Of a DNA stretch of 42,684 nucleotides, positions 1-12,419 are shown piece by piece. How positions within the stretch are numbered: position 1 is the stretch's first letter; every line of letters starts with the position of its first letter. The notes below the pieces were generated by a model. That model was not told where the DNA came from. It worked only from the letters and a program-made list of their open reading frames with translations, and made no database searches. This DNA comes from Helochares maculicollis. Its lineage: Eukaryota; Arthropoda; Insecta; Coleoptera; Hydrophilidae. Location: NCBI GenBank assembly GCA_033557835.1, contig JAWQRO010000332.1:1-42684 (forward strand), given 5' to 3'. The position numbers and the translations under genes were made by a program.

Positions 1-930
1 TTCATAGTATTAAATTTTAATACTAAATCGAGCACAAGCTGCTTAAAATCTTTTATAAACGGAACAATGAATAGTTTTACGATAATTATAGAATTTTAAA
101 TAATATTGCAAACAAAATATGACATACAAGGGCCGTCCGATAAGTTCTTGCCTCACCACCCGATGGTACCAGTATCGCAAGAGAGAGACACTATCGTGTT
201 CTCGTAGACGGCCACTGTCAAAATTTCAGTCAAATCAGACTCGTAGTTTTGTTTTGAAGAATTGAAGAAAATTGAAAAAGAACAATATCAGTCGATGATT
301 TGATTCTTGTTTTTGAAAGAGAAACCGCGATGTGACATCAAAGAGTACTTGGATGCTGTGTACGGTGACTGTTCCCTTTTGATGGTGAAGGTCTAAAATT
401 GGTTTAACGAGTTTCAACGCGGTTGCACGTCGGTTTATGACGAACCATGCTCAGGTGCCCCGAAAATGGCTACCACGGAGGATATTGGGACAAAAATCCA
501 TGATCTCGTATTGGTAAACCGCCGATTTAACGTGCGCGACATAGCGGAAACAGTAACCATCTCAAAACACAACATGAGTCATACCCTGTATAAAATTTTG
601 GGAATGAGAAAGCTGTCGGCGCGATGAGTACCGCGTTTGCTCACTCGGGACAACAAGCGCAATCGTGAGACCACTCCAGAGCAGTATTTGACGCTGTTTA
701 TGCGCAATCCGAAGGAGTTACTACGAAATGTGGATCCACTGGTACACACCAGAGACCAAAGAAAGTCGAAACAGTGAACTTCAACCGGTGAACGAGCTCC
801 GAAGAAAGCGAAAGTTGTCCTATTACTCGGACAGGTGATGGTCACAGTTTTCTGAGATTCACAAGGTGTGACTACCTCGAGAAGGGCAGAACGGTCACAG
901 GGCTCTATTATGCAACATTATTGAGCGGAG
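1..930. repeat. Terminal direct repeat, left copy
   Basis: This segment recurs in the same orientation at 41779-42684. It holds about 126 bp of non-transposon flank and then the left three quarters of a mariner. By eye the two copies differ by 21 substitutions, a 25-bp deletion in this copy near position 257 and a 49-bp deletion in the other copy. The shared flank shows that these are not independent mariner insertions: the locus itself was duplicated, or the contig ends overlap. Confidence 0.95.
127..149 (+). repeat. Mariner left TIR (copy 1)
   Basis: This arm begins CAAGGGCCGTCCGATAAGTT and pairs with the reverse complement of 1323-1345 with five mismatches in 23 bp. It is preceded by the TA target site at 125-126. 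The second copy has G instead of A at the second base, which matches the right TIR better. Confidence 0.9.
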
Positions 931-1281
931 TCGACACCAAATTGCAGAAAAAATGGCCCTATTTGCCGGAGAAGAAAGTGGTCTTCTACCATGACAACGC
1001 ACCGGCTCACACCTCTGCCGCCGCCACGGTTAAATTGGTCAAATTGCACTACGAACTGCTGCCCCATCCACCGTATTCTCAAGGTTTAGCTCCGTGCGAC
1101 ATTTTTCTGTTTCTAAACTTAAAAAAGTCACCCGCCGTGCAGATTTGAGTCGAATGAAGAGGTCATCACTGTCACGAAGGCCTATTTTGCAGAGAAAACG
1201 TATATTTCAGATGAGTTATAGAAGTTGGAACATCGTTGGGTCAAGTTTATCAAGTTAAAAGGAGACTATGTTGAGCAATAA
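271..1281 (+). pseudogene. Mariner transposase pseudogene, copy 1
   Basis: This is a relic of a mariner transposase, the DDE/D enzyme that cuts and inserts the element in the nucleus. Spread over several frames one can read an N-terminal helix-turn-helix region (about 430-590, including NWFNEFQRG and RRFNVRDIAETV), the linker KLSAR-stop-VPR, the WIHWYTPET block (731-757), YLEKGRTV (about 871-894), then FYHDNAPAHT and LLPHPPYS leading to PCD, ending GDYVEQ-stop at 1281. The second and third catalytic aspartates (993-995 and 1098-1100) keep exactly 34 residues between them, the mariner spacing. The first is lost: the usual DETW reads YEMW at 722-733. Stops replace a lysine (394-396) and a tryptophan (625-627), with further frameshifts. 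The only sizeable open stretch is 921-1148. The relationship rests on family motifs recalled from knowledge, not on a database search. Confidence 0.92.
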
Positions 1282-1322
1282 ATCACTACTTTTCCGAAAT
1301 TTTCGTTTTTCTTTTGTAGTCT

Positions 1323-1345
1323 AAGTACTTACCGGACCACCCTCG
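1323..1345 (-). repeat. Mariner right TIR (copy 1)
   Basis: On the minus strand this reads CGAGGGTGGTCCGGTAAGTA and then CTT, the partner of 127-149. TA follows at 1346-1347. Confidence 0.9.
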
Positions 1346-1347
1346 TA

Positions 1348-4300
1348 GATATGTGATGAATGCCTTGTTTTTCAACCCTCACTGTTTGCATCCTAGGCAA
1401 CCGTAAATACGCTTTACACGTGAACGCCACCTCTGTGTATTTACTTAAATTGCAATATTTGTAATTCGTTTTACCAAAAAGAGTAAAAACGTATGAAAAT
1501 AGATAACTCAATTTGCCTTCACCAAACAAACAAATACTATGTGTGTTATTCTTCGCAACCCAACGTGATCGATAATTCACGTGATATACAAGCACCACAT
1601 TCGCAAACCACATTGCTCTCTACATATGTATTGTGGACATAGAACATACGGTTTCGAGTCACGTATTGGAAGCTGGCTTGAACTTGAGCTCTACATGTTG
1701 ATGGAGTAGTAAATGGAGAACAGTAGGTAATGGGAACAATTCTGTTGGATTTTTTACACGCACTTTCCGCGAGGAAGATACAATTTTTTCCAGCTTATTG
1801 TTTGTTTGGGAACCTTATAGTTTAAAATATGAATAGGGTGATGATACTGCAATCTCAATTTGGGGAGGGGATTGCGAACTTGCTGCATAGGCTGTGGGGT
1901 CCTACTACGTAAACGAAAAACGTGCTTAAAAGCGGATTTACTGGATTCACAGTATTCAAATCGAAATACAAACGGCAAACACAGATATTTAAAACATATA
2001 TTTCTATTTTCAATTTTCTTGAAATCCTTTCCTAGGACCAAATTTACGACAACCATGAAAACGTTTGTAACATATAAAATAAACGAATAGAATAGTTCAA
2101 TATTGCCATGCATTTAATATCATTTAAAAATTGACTGGGTTTTTGTAAAAAAAACATCTATACTACAATAAGATGAAGTGTAAATGTAGTCTATTCAAAT
2201 ATAAAAAGACTTCTCTGTTGCCTCACTTATAGAGTATAATGTTGCTACAACGTCTTGATTTCATAAGTCAACTTAATATTAAGTAGTAGCTCATGTAATT
2301 ATTGCCGATTGTACAACCGATCTTATTATATTAGATAGTAGATAATACGATCATAAAATAATTTGTCTCCGAGGTACTGATATATCTTCATGATTTGAAA
2401 GCCTAATAACTCTTCAGCATGTAGCTTGTAGCGCAAAAATATGTGGAATGCGTTAACCGAAAGGCGTTATTAAATTATTTGTAAATTAATGGTATTGCCT
2501 GATTTTATTGCTTTTATCGTGATATAGTTTTCGTAAACCACTGCTTCCTGCTGATAATAGAATTATATTTCTATACATTTTTGTCATTTAAGGATTACCG
2601 AAACTGCAAAATCATTCTTTCTAATCTAATATGTTAAACAGTTACGCATACTTGGTTAGCAGTTCAGTTTAAGTAAATGCATTTTTTATGATTTTTTACA
2701 AATTATGTTAAATTTTGTCCTTTTAGGTTTAAAATCATGCATAATTATGTTTGTGGCTCACTTAGTTCTTACAAATATTTTAGATTTAAATATAAGCCTT
2801 AGGCCAATATTTCGATTTTTAAAGTAGAACTGCTACTAACACAATTACATTCATATAGACTTCCTTTCGTGAGAAAGGATGTTCAATTTTTTATACAAAA
2901 ATCATGATTATCCCATAAATTTTATTTTATAATTTATAAAACTAATTCAAATTTATATACTGAAATGAGCTTGGTTTGCTTTAAAATATATGTAAATGAA
3001 GAGTATTATTTGATGATTCAAAGCTTTTAACGAAGCTACAGTTTTGTAAACCACCTCACAATTCAATTATCTATATTGTAACACGACCTGACGTTAAATT
3101 GCCGTTCGAGGATTTAAAAAAACTGCAATACGTACATTGACACGTCTGCGCTAGGGGTAGCTATACCAAAAGAATTGAATGGAAATGACAAAGGATCGCC
3201 AATCAACAAAGAATCATCTACTGGGCAAAAGAATAATACAAAATATAAATTAAAGTAATGTATTTAAAAGTCACAATGAATGTCATTTCCAAACAAATCT
3301 AAATTCTTGTAAGCGGAAATTGGTATTGGTATCAATAATTCTTTGGATGTTTTTGTCAAAACACTACTTCTAAGAACTTGTATATTTCATTTTAATAAAG
3401 ATATTTTCCATCGCTGATTCTCGACCATCATTCTTGTTATTTATTGATTCTATCGTATTTTTACTTGTTTTTGCAATATGTAGACGCGTATCTTTGTGCA
3501 GCCAAATCATTTTAGGCTGCTAATTGACTGGAATGGCTTTCCTTTGGTGCATTGTCCGGTTTTAGCAGCTCAATTCTTTGTGCTTCCACCAATTGCAGAA
3601 CATAGCATTACTTTCATGAAGGTCTCGTTTTGATATAGATCTGGTGATTTTTCCACGTCAGCCATAAATTGATGCAAAAATGCATTGTAAGTTAAGAATT
3701 TCAAATCAGAAACGGATTTTTAACGTAAGCCTTTGTCAGCTCATGTGGTATTTAAATCTCCTTCTTTTGGAAACATGTTGATGGCTAGTAAATGTAAAAG
3801 GAGAATTTTCGATTTATGAACAAGTATTGCGAATATATGGACGTTTTCCTTAACAATCTTCATAACTATAAATATGATATATAATAATTAAGATAGCATT
3901 AATAACGAACGGCAAGCTTAAAAAACGGTCATCTAAATAAAAAAAATAGGTTTTTTCGTAAATAATAAGTCAAAATTATAAACGCAATTATAAGATATTT
4001 AGACTTAAAAAATATAGAAAAAGCAAGGTGGGATCAAGCGTTCAGCTTATTTCATTTAACGCCCTGAAAGTTCAAGTAATTTGAATTGACAAAAATTATA
4101 GAGCATAGAAATGATAATCATGATTTTAGTCAAGACAATCAATTTTGGTGTTCTTCAGTTAGTAATTCAATTTTTAAGTTGGTTCTTCCATCATTATCAA
4201 TAAAATTCCAGATTAGAGAAGGTAACAAGAATTAGATTCGGCTTTGGATAAAGCCTCGTTGAGGCTTTGAAGCATTACTTGAAATGCTGACATTGTCCAG

Positions 4301-6397
4301 AAATGAAGAATTGTTAAGGAGTGGGCAAGCTGTAGTCTGTTCCAAGAGGAGTTTATCTATCATACTTGTAATTCTAGCATTAAAAAATAACTTTAGTATC
4401 GTAGATTAGAACTAAAAAAAATATATATCTAATTGTCCAACTTGGCTAATAACCTTTGGCGCACTTCACAATCTAAGAATCAATAGATTATAAATATTGA
4501 CTTAGATATCAGGGAGGAAGTGCTCGGCAGAGTAATTTACAATAAAATAACAGATGCAACTCAAAGGATAATTGTATGTTAATCACTAAAAATGTAAAGA
4601 AAGTACATAAAGTCTGAAGCTCACGTAAGCACACGTGCGGGCAATATTCACGAAGGCATCTAAATAAAACAACAGACATTGTATGAGTACGTTCAACACT
4701 AGTTCATTAGAAACTTCAAAAATAGCTTTATTTTTAAAACTGGATCTGGTTCCACCAAATTTACTAAACACATAATTTGTTCTTAACCCAAAATATAGTT
4801 GTTTTATTAGCGGTGTGTATTTGTTTGTATACATTGCTCTAGCAAAATATTTTCTCAGAAGAAAAATTGCTATTTGAAAGAAATTTGTCGAAGTTGGAAT
4901 CTAGATGTTTGTTTTGATTCGTATATGTGGGTATAGATAAATAAAATATAGGATCATATTTTTGTACAGCTATATAAATAACTTTTTTATGCTTATTTAT
5001 AATACTTAGTATAGACATAGAGAAACCGCCAAAGTCAAATCAAAAATTGTTAGTATTTATCAAGTCCATGAAGGTTTATCGAAGTTTTTATCTAAAAAGC
5101 ATTAGTGTGGTATTAATACTGTTGCATCGAGCGTTTTATAGTTAATTTACTCACAGAAAGTGTAGTTGAAGTTAATTATTTGTAGTCTTATTTACTTTAT
5201 ATTTAAAGCTTCGTTTATTATTTATATCTACTACTTTAGGTACAAATTGCTAATTTATATTGTGGTCTATTTACTTACAATTCTAGACGAACCTCGGTAA
5301 GAAGCGCCATTTGAACTTCTGACTGAAACTTGCCACTGTTTCTGCAACTTTCTTTACTCAACTGTATCCACTTAAATTTGTTATGCACTCAGTTGTACTA
5401 TTCTTAAGCTGTTACTTGTTGTGAAGCTATACCTTCCGTTAACAAGCTTAGTTTTGGAAAATGCTGTGTAGGAAGACTCTTCAAAATATTCACGAAAACT
5501 CAGACATGCATATCGAGCAGAGGAAATTTTCTACAATATTATAAAAATCAAACGCATGGAACATTTCATTTTTAAACAGCATTTAATACAGAATTGTAAA
5601 GACGATGCATATTTGATGATTACGAAGCGATAAAATAAATGCTTATATGATATGCACATTTAAAAAAAACTGGTTTTTATATATACTGCTAGAAATGCCT
5701 ATAAAATCTGGATTTTAAATAATCGATTTCTTAGTCTCCTTTCCGAATCACTATGCAATGGGCTATAAAAATATACAAAATAGGGCAGAATATTAAAACA
5801 ACTATGCTATATATTCCCATCGAAATGAGAATTTAAAAGTACATTATAGAAAATTATAAATTTTAAAGTAAAGCAAAATATAATTTTCATTATGTGTTAA
5901 ACTGTGTTTAATTATATCCGACTGTAAAACTGAAAGTTGCAAACCAACGAGAACTAGGCACAAACTTGTGATCGCAACACTAAACCTTTGCGATGCATTC
6001 ATTATGCACGACAAAAGTTCAGTTCTATTATGGAACGAAATCTAGCTATAGAACTTTGAACCATATTTGCTTACCGTCAGACATAGTTATAAATTTATGT
6101 TCTCGCCTCCTAAACCTGAGGTATCGAGTTTAGCTTGAATTGATTTAGCAGGAAATTTGTCGTTCAATCAATATACATAATATATGTAGGAGTATACCTA
6201 GAGTTCGTGCTATGGCATACCACAAGTCACAATTGTTCAATTAAGCAATTAGCATAGCTCAAGTACAAATTGCCCTTAAGCTTTAGTGGGAAATACACGT
6301 CAATAATGTTAAATTCTATAACCTTCCTCGTTTCAATTTATATAACATTATCTATATAGATACACTTCACTCCAAAACAATTAAAAGGTTCTCCAAT
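1348..6397. other. AT-rich non-coding stretch
   Basis: I see no gene, transposon end or RNA gene here. Open frames are short (at most about 119 codons, 1754-2113 minus), overlap one another on opposite strands around 1860-2090, and show no domain, signal peptide or codon pattern. Poly-A/T runs are common. Confidence 0.6.
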
Positions 6398-6449
6398 AAT
6401 AGTAACATAATTCATACGAAATTAATAGTAACATATTTCATACGTCAAG
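6398..6449. repeat. Two-unit 26-bp tandem repeat
   Basis: Unit 1 (6398-6423) starts AATAGTAACATAATTCATAC. Unit 2 (6424-6449) starts AATAGTAACATATTTCATAC. The first 21 bases differ at one position; the tails diverge. This is a simple local duplication. Confidence 0.85.
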
Positions 6450-7778
6450 AATAATCGTATCAAATGACAACATTTCTTTGATTCATTACCCAATTTTATA
6501 ACCATCTTTTAGCGAGGTCTTCACAATTCAACAGGGAGGAAAACATTTCCATAAATAACAAATTAAGAGTCATGGTGTTTACAAGTTCATTATCATTATG
6601 AAAAAGCTGCATAGATAAAATTTTAATTAAGTACATTGAATAAAAATTGCAAAAAAGCGGAAATAATAAAATACAAAACACGACGTCCGTCGCTGGCCGT
6701 GTACAGAAGTGCTAATTTGATGCTTCTAGCTGAAAACGTTTATTACTCCTCTCCTGACGCCAAACAATTTATCATGATCAAAAGAAACATTTTTCATATG
6801 CAGCCTGGTTCTGTCTAAATAGACATCAGGTCTTGTATATCTATATTTCAGCGGAAGGAAGGGAAGTAAGGAAAAAATGCGAGGCACGTGGAAGACGAGT
6901 ATTTAATTTTAAAGTCGCTTTTGTCAACGGAAAAAGGTAACGGATACACATATTCATTTCTAAGCCAGTTTACGACCCTGTTTTAGGATTGAGGGTATCC
7001 TCAAAGCTAGAAAACATATCTCGTAAAACATCGCTGTTTCCTCATACCTCCCATAAAATATTTAATTTTACTTTCTGTAGTACACATTCACCTAAAAGTC
7101 CTACATATAAAAAAAGGTTGTGCACTTCCTTCATCCCGTTTCATATATGGTCGGGAGTCGAGATGGATGTTCCGCAGAACAGAACGTCAATTTTCAAGCG
7201 GAAGCAAGTTTTTCACGTTGCCTCGCCAAGCGTGGTGGTTCAATTCTAAAAGTTGAATTGGCACGTCTTGAATGCATACCGCTGAGGGAATCTTACCGAC
7301 ATTTGTTGGAAGTGACGCGTTTTTGCAAGAATTGATGTTCTCTTTGAATTGATGGGAAATCGACGAACGAAGCTTTTGGTTTTGGGAAAGAAGTCTCGAT
7401 TTATAAGCTACCACCAAGAGGAGCAAATGAACTTCCTAACTCGATTGTTGTATTGGACGACAAACAGAATTAATCACGAACTCTTAATTGAATCACCGGC
7501 CATCGATCGTCAGAAACGAAAGCGGTATATCCATAAACGCGAGTTACCTTCAGTGCATTTCATGAGTGTTCATGTTGACTATTGAGTAAATGAGACCTCA
7601 AAGAGTGTATAATGATATTTTCTTCGAAATGTGTGTGAAATGCTAGTACTCCACGCTCGCAAAATAGAATCTCGTAGATTTATCGGACGAAATGATGTTA
7701 ATTTCAAATATTATCGTATAATTCATTTTTTTAAACGAACGGTGAATCTGTTGCTTTGAAAAATCTTGATGTGTAACG
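6450..7778. other. Non-coding stretch with a denser open-frame patch
   Basis: About 6860-7600 is somewhat richer in G+C than its surroundings and is open in several frames at once (plus-strand frames at 6989-7249, 7120-7335 and 7349-7585; minus-strand frame at 7187-7426). None of the translations carries a motif I recognise, and overlap on both strands argues for composition rather than coding. A decayed transposon or a single exon cannot be excluded. Confidence 0.4.
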
Positions 7779-7880
7779 TTTAGCGTATTCCAACAGCTTT
7801 CAGCGCATTTCGGTAGCCTCCAGCATATTTCGTTAACCTTCAACTTGTTTCTCGAAAGCCTTCAGCGTATTTGAACAGCT
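7779..7880. repeat. Degenerate ~20-bp tandem array, five units
   Basis: Five consecutive units of 19-22 bp share the pattern TTCAGCGTATTTCG followed by an A-rich AGCC/AACC end, for example TTCAGCGTATTTGAACAGC at 7861-7879 and TTTCAGCGCATTTCGGTAGC from 7798. Units differ at several positions, so the array is old. On the minus strand it lies within and upstream of an open frame that starts at 7843, but the repeats keep no common reading frame because their lengths vary. Confidence 0.75.
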
Positions 7881-10800
7881 TTTGGTTTATATACTCGTTC
7901 GTGCTCCATCAACAGGATAATATAGCACGTGCATGCTCATAAAAGTGAATGAACCGGTAAACAAAGGTGTTTAAATTTACTTTCAATAAAAATAGGACAA
8001 TGAATTAGAAGTAAGCAAAGAGATTTTCACACTTTCCTGCTCGATTTGGTTTATTTATTTGAAGAAGGCGCCGAATTCCTCAGTCGCAGGCCTTAATCCT
8101 GTAGAAATTCCTTTTCACGTGACTTGCATCTGAATTAGAGATAACCTAAAATACTTCGGTTTAAAGTTTAGTGGAGTTCTCTGAAGCAATCTACTAAATT
8201 AATTTATTAAGTTCCTTTGCCCACGTTAGGTTCCCTTGAAACTAACCATTTTTGTGTGGGATTTTGGTAGATTTGCATTATTTATGGCGCACGATTAGTC
8301 GACACAATTGATTAAAGGGTCCTTTGACAATCAAAGGAATTGCACAGAAAGTCTTAAATCTATTTGATAATTTGCTTTTATAAACTTTTGTCTGTTTTTC
8401 CAAGAAATATAAAAATTGGGTTTGAGTTATTATTCACATGAAGTGAAGTTAGTTAAGTGTTCTCGCAATGAACAACAAAACGATTTTCGTTTAATTCTGC
8501 GAAATAGTCAACATATTTTTCTGAACAGTGCTTTGTCTGCATATGTATGATAGATCCATCTTGTTGTAGAATTAACATGTCGTTGTTTGCTCGTCCTTTG
8601 CTTCACGAAATTATTATCCACTAAATGCTGAAATATGCATCATAGTTTATTGATTATTAAATTGCTATTAATTTAGCTTTTATTGAACATTTAAATACAT
8701 TTATAGTTAAATTTATTAGAATAAAATAGAAATAATATCCCCATGCGGACAAATAACAGATTATAAGAAAAAACAGACAATTTTTAAATATCTGATTAAT
8801 TCTTGAAGACTGTTTATTTTTGAATATTATCACTTAGTGCAAAAAGATCAACATAATTATTGATCAACTACACACTTTTAACAAAACTACAATAATTATC
8901 CGCCATGCTTTCACATCATACTCATATAAAAAGCATTTTTTGTCAAACCTATACTGTCAGGGTGGTATTTTGTACAAGTGTTAAGCGTTATACACTTCTA
9001 GTCTTACCTTTTTGCCATAAATACAAAACTTTAGATGTTAGTTACCATTATACTTTCATTTACACCTTAAAATGCGCTCTTTACATTTCATCGAGAATTT
9101 AGGAATTTGATACATCAAAAAACTTACAAGAAGGTTTGATCAGAAAGTTTCCAAGGCGAGATAACTTAAAAACTTTCTATTTATTCTATATTTAACTTAC
9201 TTAAGCAATCTGATAAAAATTGAATAAGTAACAGAGATGTCAATATTATATAATTCCTTGTAATAGTGATACCTTTAATTACAAGCAAATTTTTCTACTT
9301 CTTTTATACATATTATGATGAATGCAATAAAAAATGTGCTTTTTCTCAATTTTAAATAAAGAATATTAGGTGTTCTATTTATTTTTGCTGCATTTTCTAT
9401 AGCTCTCATCTTCTATATCGAAGCCAGAGCAGGATATTTTATGGTTAAAATAAATCATCATTTAATGCATCTGAGATATACAAAATATAGCAAGATAAAA
9501 TTGAAAGATACATGTTGGTTTAAATTAGTTGATATGTAATTACTACTAGAAAAGTAGTTATAAAAAGAGAGAGATAGAAAATATTTCTAAATCTTATAAT
9601 AGAAACATAGATCCATTTCTTTAAAGTTATCAGCAGCATCTATCTTCTTGGACTATAAAATAGACTATTTTTAAATATCTACAAATCAAGCTTTCAGCTC
9701 CGACGCTCTTCTACATGTAAAATGCTAAGGTATACTCTTAATTAAAGAAAAACATCCGGTTCGACTTACCAAGTAATTAAAGTACACCGGTGGCTTATTT
9801 CATGCGAGAGAAACTACCAGGCTCTAAATTTGTGAGGCAAAACGAGCTTAACTAGTGTTTTTAGGTGGCAGAAGCTTTCTTCTAAATTAGTTTGGTTTTT
9901 GTAATGTGGATGATGTGTAATCTTAAAATATGTTTGCGCTTCGGCTGTATACATTCTTCTAAAACTTGATGTAGGTCTGTGTTTGTTTAAGCAACTATAT
10001 TTTTAATATATATGTAAAATTTTTGAGACAAATTTTGACATTTTCTTACGAAATAAATTTATCATTTTCTATTTCAGGATTTCGCATAACTTTCAGGTTT
10101 TGAATAACACCGTATTTATTTTAGTCATAAATTTTAGCATATTGTCTTTGAGCAATTGTTTATCAGTTAATCTCTCTTATTTATGTGAATTTACGAAGCT
10201 AGACAACAATTATGGAATAGACAAGTATAGAGCGCTTAATCGTAAAACAGAAAATGTAGTATTTTATGTTGTAATTTTGTAGTGGCTAATTTGCATGCCA
10301 TTAAAGGGGAAGATAGCCTTCTACATAGCTTCAGAGTATTTGATTAATAAATAGTGTAATATTTATTAATTGAGTATATGTTGAAATTATTAATGAAAAC
10401 ATAGAAGAACGTCTTTAAAATTAGAGATTACTGTAAGTCGCAGTCATTTTTGCTTAATTCTTATTGTAAGTCAAACTACTGTTACTTTCAACTATTTTAA
10501 AAATAGCTGCGTTTTTAGGAGTTGCAATAGTCAAATGTTGTGTTTATTTCATGATAGAAAAGTCCATGATAGTTTTGCCATATTAATAAAAAAAACTATC
10601 AAGAATCACGAACAACTTCTTCAGGGACTTAGGAAATCATGTTTTTGCTGCAGGGAATATATCTTTGAGGGTGACAACGCCAAAAAGAAAATAGATATAT
10701 TTAGCACACCAACGTCATCATATAAAGACACTCTAGTTGGGATTCCATTTAGCTGTAAATTTTTGTGTAGTCAATAGAGTACTAATTGGCGATGGGAAGG

Positions 10801-12201
10801 ACTACAAGTTGCACTCATTCGATCTGTCGCTAGTCTTTCAAGATCAACTATTATTAGTTCAAAGAATTATCGAATGTTTAAATAAATTTATAGGTACCAC
10901 TAATTCTTCATCTAGAAATAAATGAAGCATTAGAGCTTTTAACTATATAAAATAATATAATTTCAGAATGTTCTGGTTAAAGTACTATTGAATGCAAAAA
11001 TGGGATGTTCAAAAATGAGATGCTGCCATCAGTGAGGAAATAGCTACTAAATATAAATCTATAAAGTAACAATATTGTATAATACTATAGCTCCTAGTAA
11101 TAAAAACAAGAATTTATGTAAATTAATACACATCTTAAAATAAAATACTTGATAAACCAACCAAAGATCAGCAAATATTCACTTTGAAGGGGTACTAACA
11201 ATCAAATCTTAAAAGTAAAGAACAACTAATCGATACACGATTTATTAATAAATCATTTCGGAAGTTGTCCAAAATCAAACATCATATATTGACATCGAGA
11301 ATCTATCCATTAGCTAGATCATCAAAGTTAATCTATTTTTCAAAACAATAGAAGGTGATCCTTAGTAAATCTGAAAAAATTATATATTCTTTAAGAGAAA
11401 AAAACTAGCGCTAACTAAGCATTTTTAATTGGGCCTTCAACTGTAAGTTATCATTCTCTGTATTCCACAAGCAATTGATATTCAAAGTAATCCTCAAAAG
11501 TATGACAACATACAATGTTCAGCTACGAGGCACTTTGCTGCTCCAATCTGGAAGGCTTTCAAGCGAAAGTGCTGATATTGACTGTTAATGCACAATAGTT
11601 CATCCCTCACAAGAGGCCTTCAAATACGTTCTGATGGCAATGATTCAATAGTGTCGTACTGGATCTGTAACTAGACTCATATCGCTAGTCTCGTTAATAG
11701 TTTATTGAGCCAACACACCTGCCAAAGTAGAGTTAAATCCTTTGAACCACATAACTTTGTTCCTAGATTTTAAGTGATATTTTCCTGAGATAAAATAGAT
11801 TAATTAATTACCAACTACTAAAATCTTCCTTTCCTCAGTAAAGTGGGATTTGATATGAAAATAATGTTTTAAAAAAATTTGCACACTTTTAAGGTTCAAA
11901 TACTGATAAAACCAAAGATTTACCTCAGTGTGGCTTAATAAAACCAGCTGTAGTAATGGTAAATATATTAAATATACATTTCAGTATACCAATGATTTGG
12001 ATTTTGTTTTTCTCAAATACATTTTTAATAATAATAATATGTTGCTATAAAATAAGCGAAGTAAGCAGTTTTAATTATGTCTTTCAACGATTACTTATAT
12101 CGTAACAAACTATTTTGTAGAAAGAATTATAAAGTAACTTTTATTTTAAAAAAGTAAAAATTAAAGTTGCCATGCTAAAATTGTTGCTGAAACTACCACA
12201 C
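7881..12201. other. AT-rich non-coding stretch
   Basis: I find no recognisable gene. Two overlapping plus-strand open frames at 10535-10777 (80 codons) and 10737-10925 (62 codons) could be read as one product broken by a frameshift near 10750, but neither translation resembles a family I know. The remainder is AT-rich sequence with frequent stops in all frames. Confidence 0.55.
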
Positions 12202-12239
12202 ATCTAATATTCAGAATTATACAATTCTGAATTTTAGAT
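12202..12239. repeat. 38-nt hairpin with 17-bp arms
   Basis: Arms 12202-12218 and 12223-12239 pair over 17 bases with one mismatch around a 4-nt loop (ATAC). The core ATTCAGAATT/AATTCTGAAT is perfect. It is AT-rich, has no T-tract terminator context and lies outside any gene I can see. It may be a cruciform-prone palindrome or a worn inverted-repeat scar. Confidence 0.8.
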
Positions 12240-12419
12240 ATAATATAGAATCGCAAAATGCTTTTTGTTCATATGCATGTATTTCCCTCATGACATGAAT
12301 TATATAACAAGAGATGCATTTTAGCAGAGCTGAAATAAAAAAAAGAATTGTTGGAAAGAGACAGATATCGAATTATAAAAAATACAATTCAACTTCTTTG
12401 TCATATTTTTGAATGCACC
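12240..12419. other. AT-rich spacer
   Basis: Nothing recognisable lies between the hairpin and the GC-richer island. Confidence 0.5.

Larger units (their letters stand above)
127..1345 (+). mobile_element. Mariner transposon, complete but dead copy
   Basis: This is a Tc1/mariner-family DNA transposon of about 1.22 kb, close to the usual 1.3 kb. It is bounded by imperfect 23-bp TIRs (127-149 and 1323-1345) and flanked on both sides by the dinucleotide TA (125-126 and 1346-1347), the target duplication of this superfamily. Inside is one decayed transposase frame on the plus strand. A 25-bp deletion near 257, relative to the copy at the window's right end, removes the likely start region. The element cannot make transposase. 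I could not assign a subfamily with certainty; the C-terminal half looks like a widespread insect mariner lineage distinct from the mellifera-like element at 25137. Confidence 0.93.

Noticed and set aside
579..845. 88-codon minus-strand frame at the left end
   Set aside because: It is antisense to the mariner transposase pseudogene.
1..930. Long terminal repeats of a giant retrotransposon
   Set aside because: The repeat is a DNA transposon plus flank, does not start with TG or end with CA in the required way, and encloses no gag, pol or env.
1754..2113. 119-codon minus-strand frame with an overlapping 76-codon plus-strand frame
   Set aside because: Open frames on both strands of the same DNA with no recognisable motif indicate chance openness.
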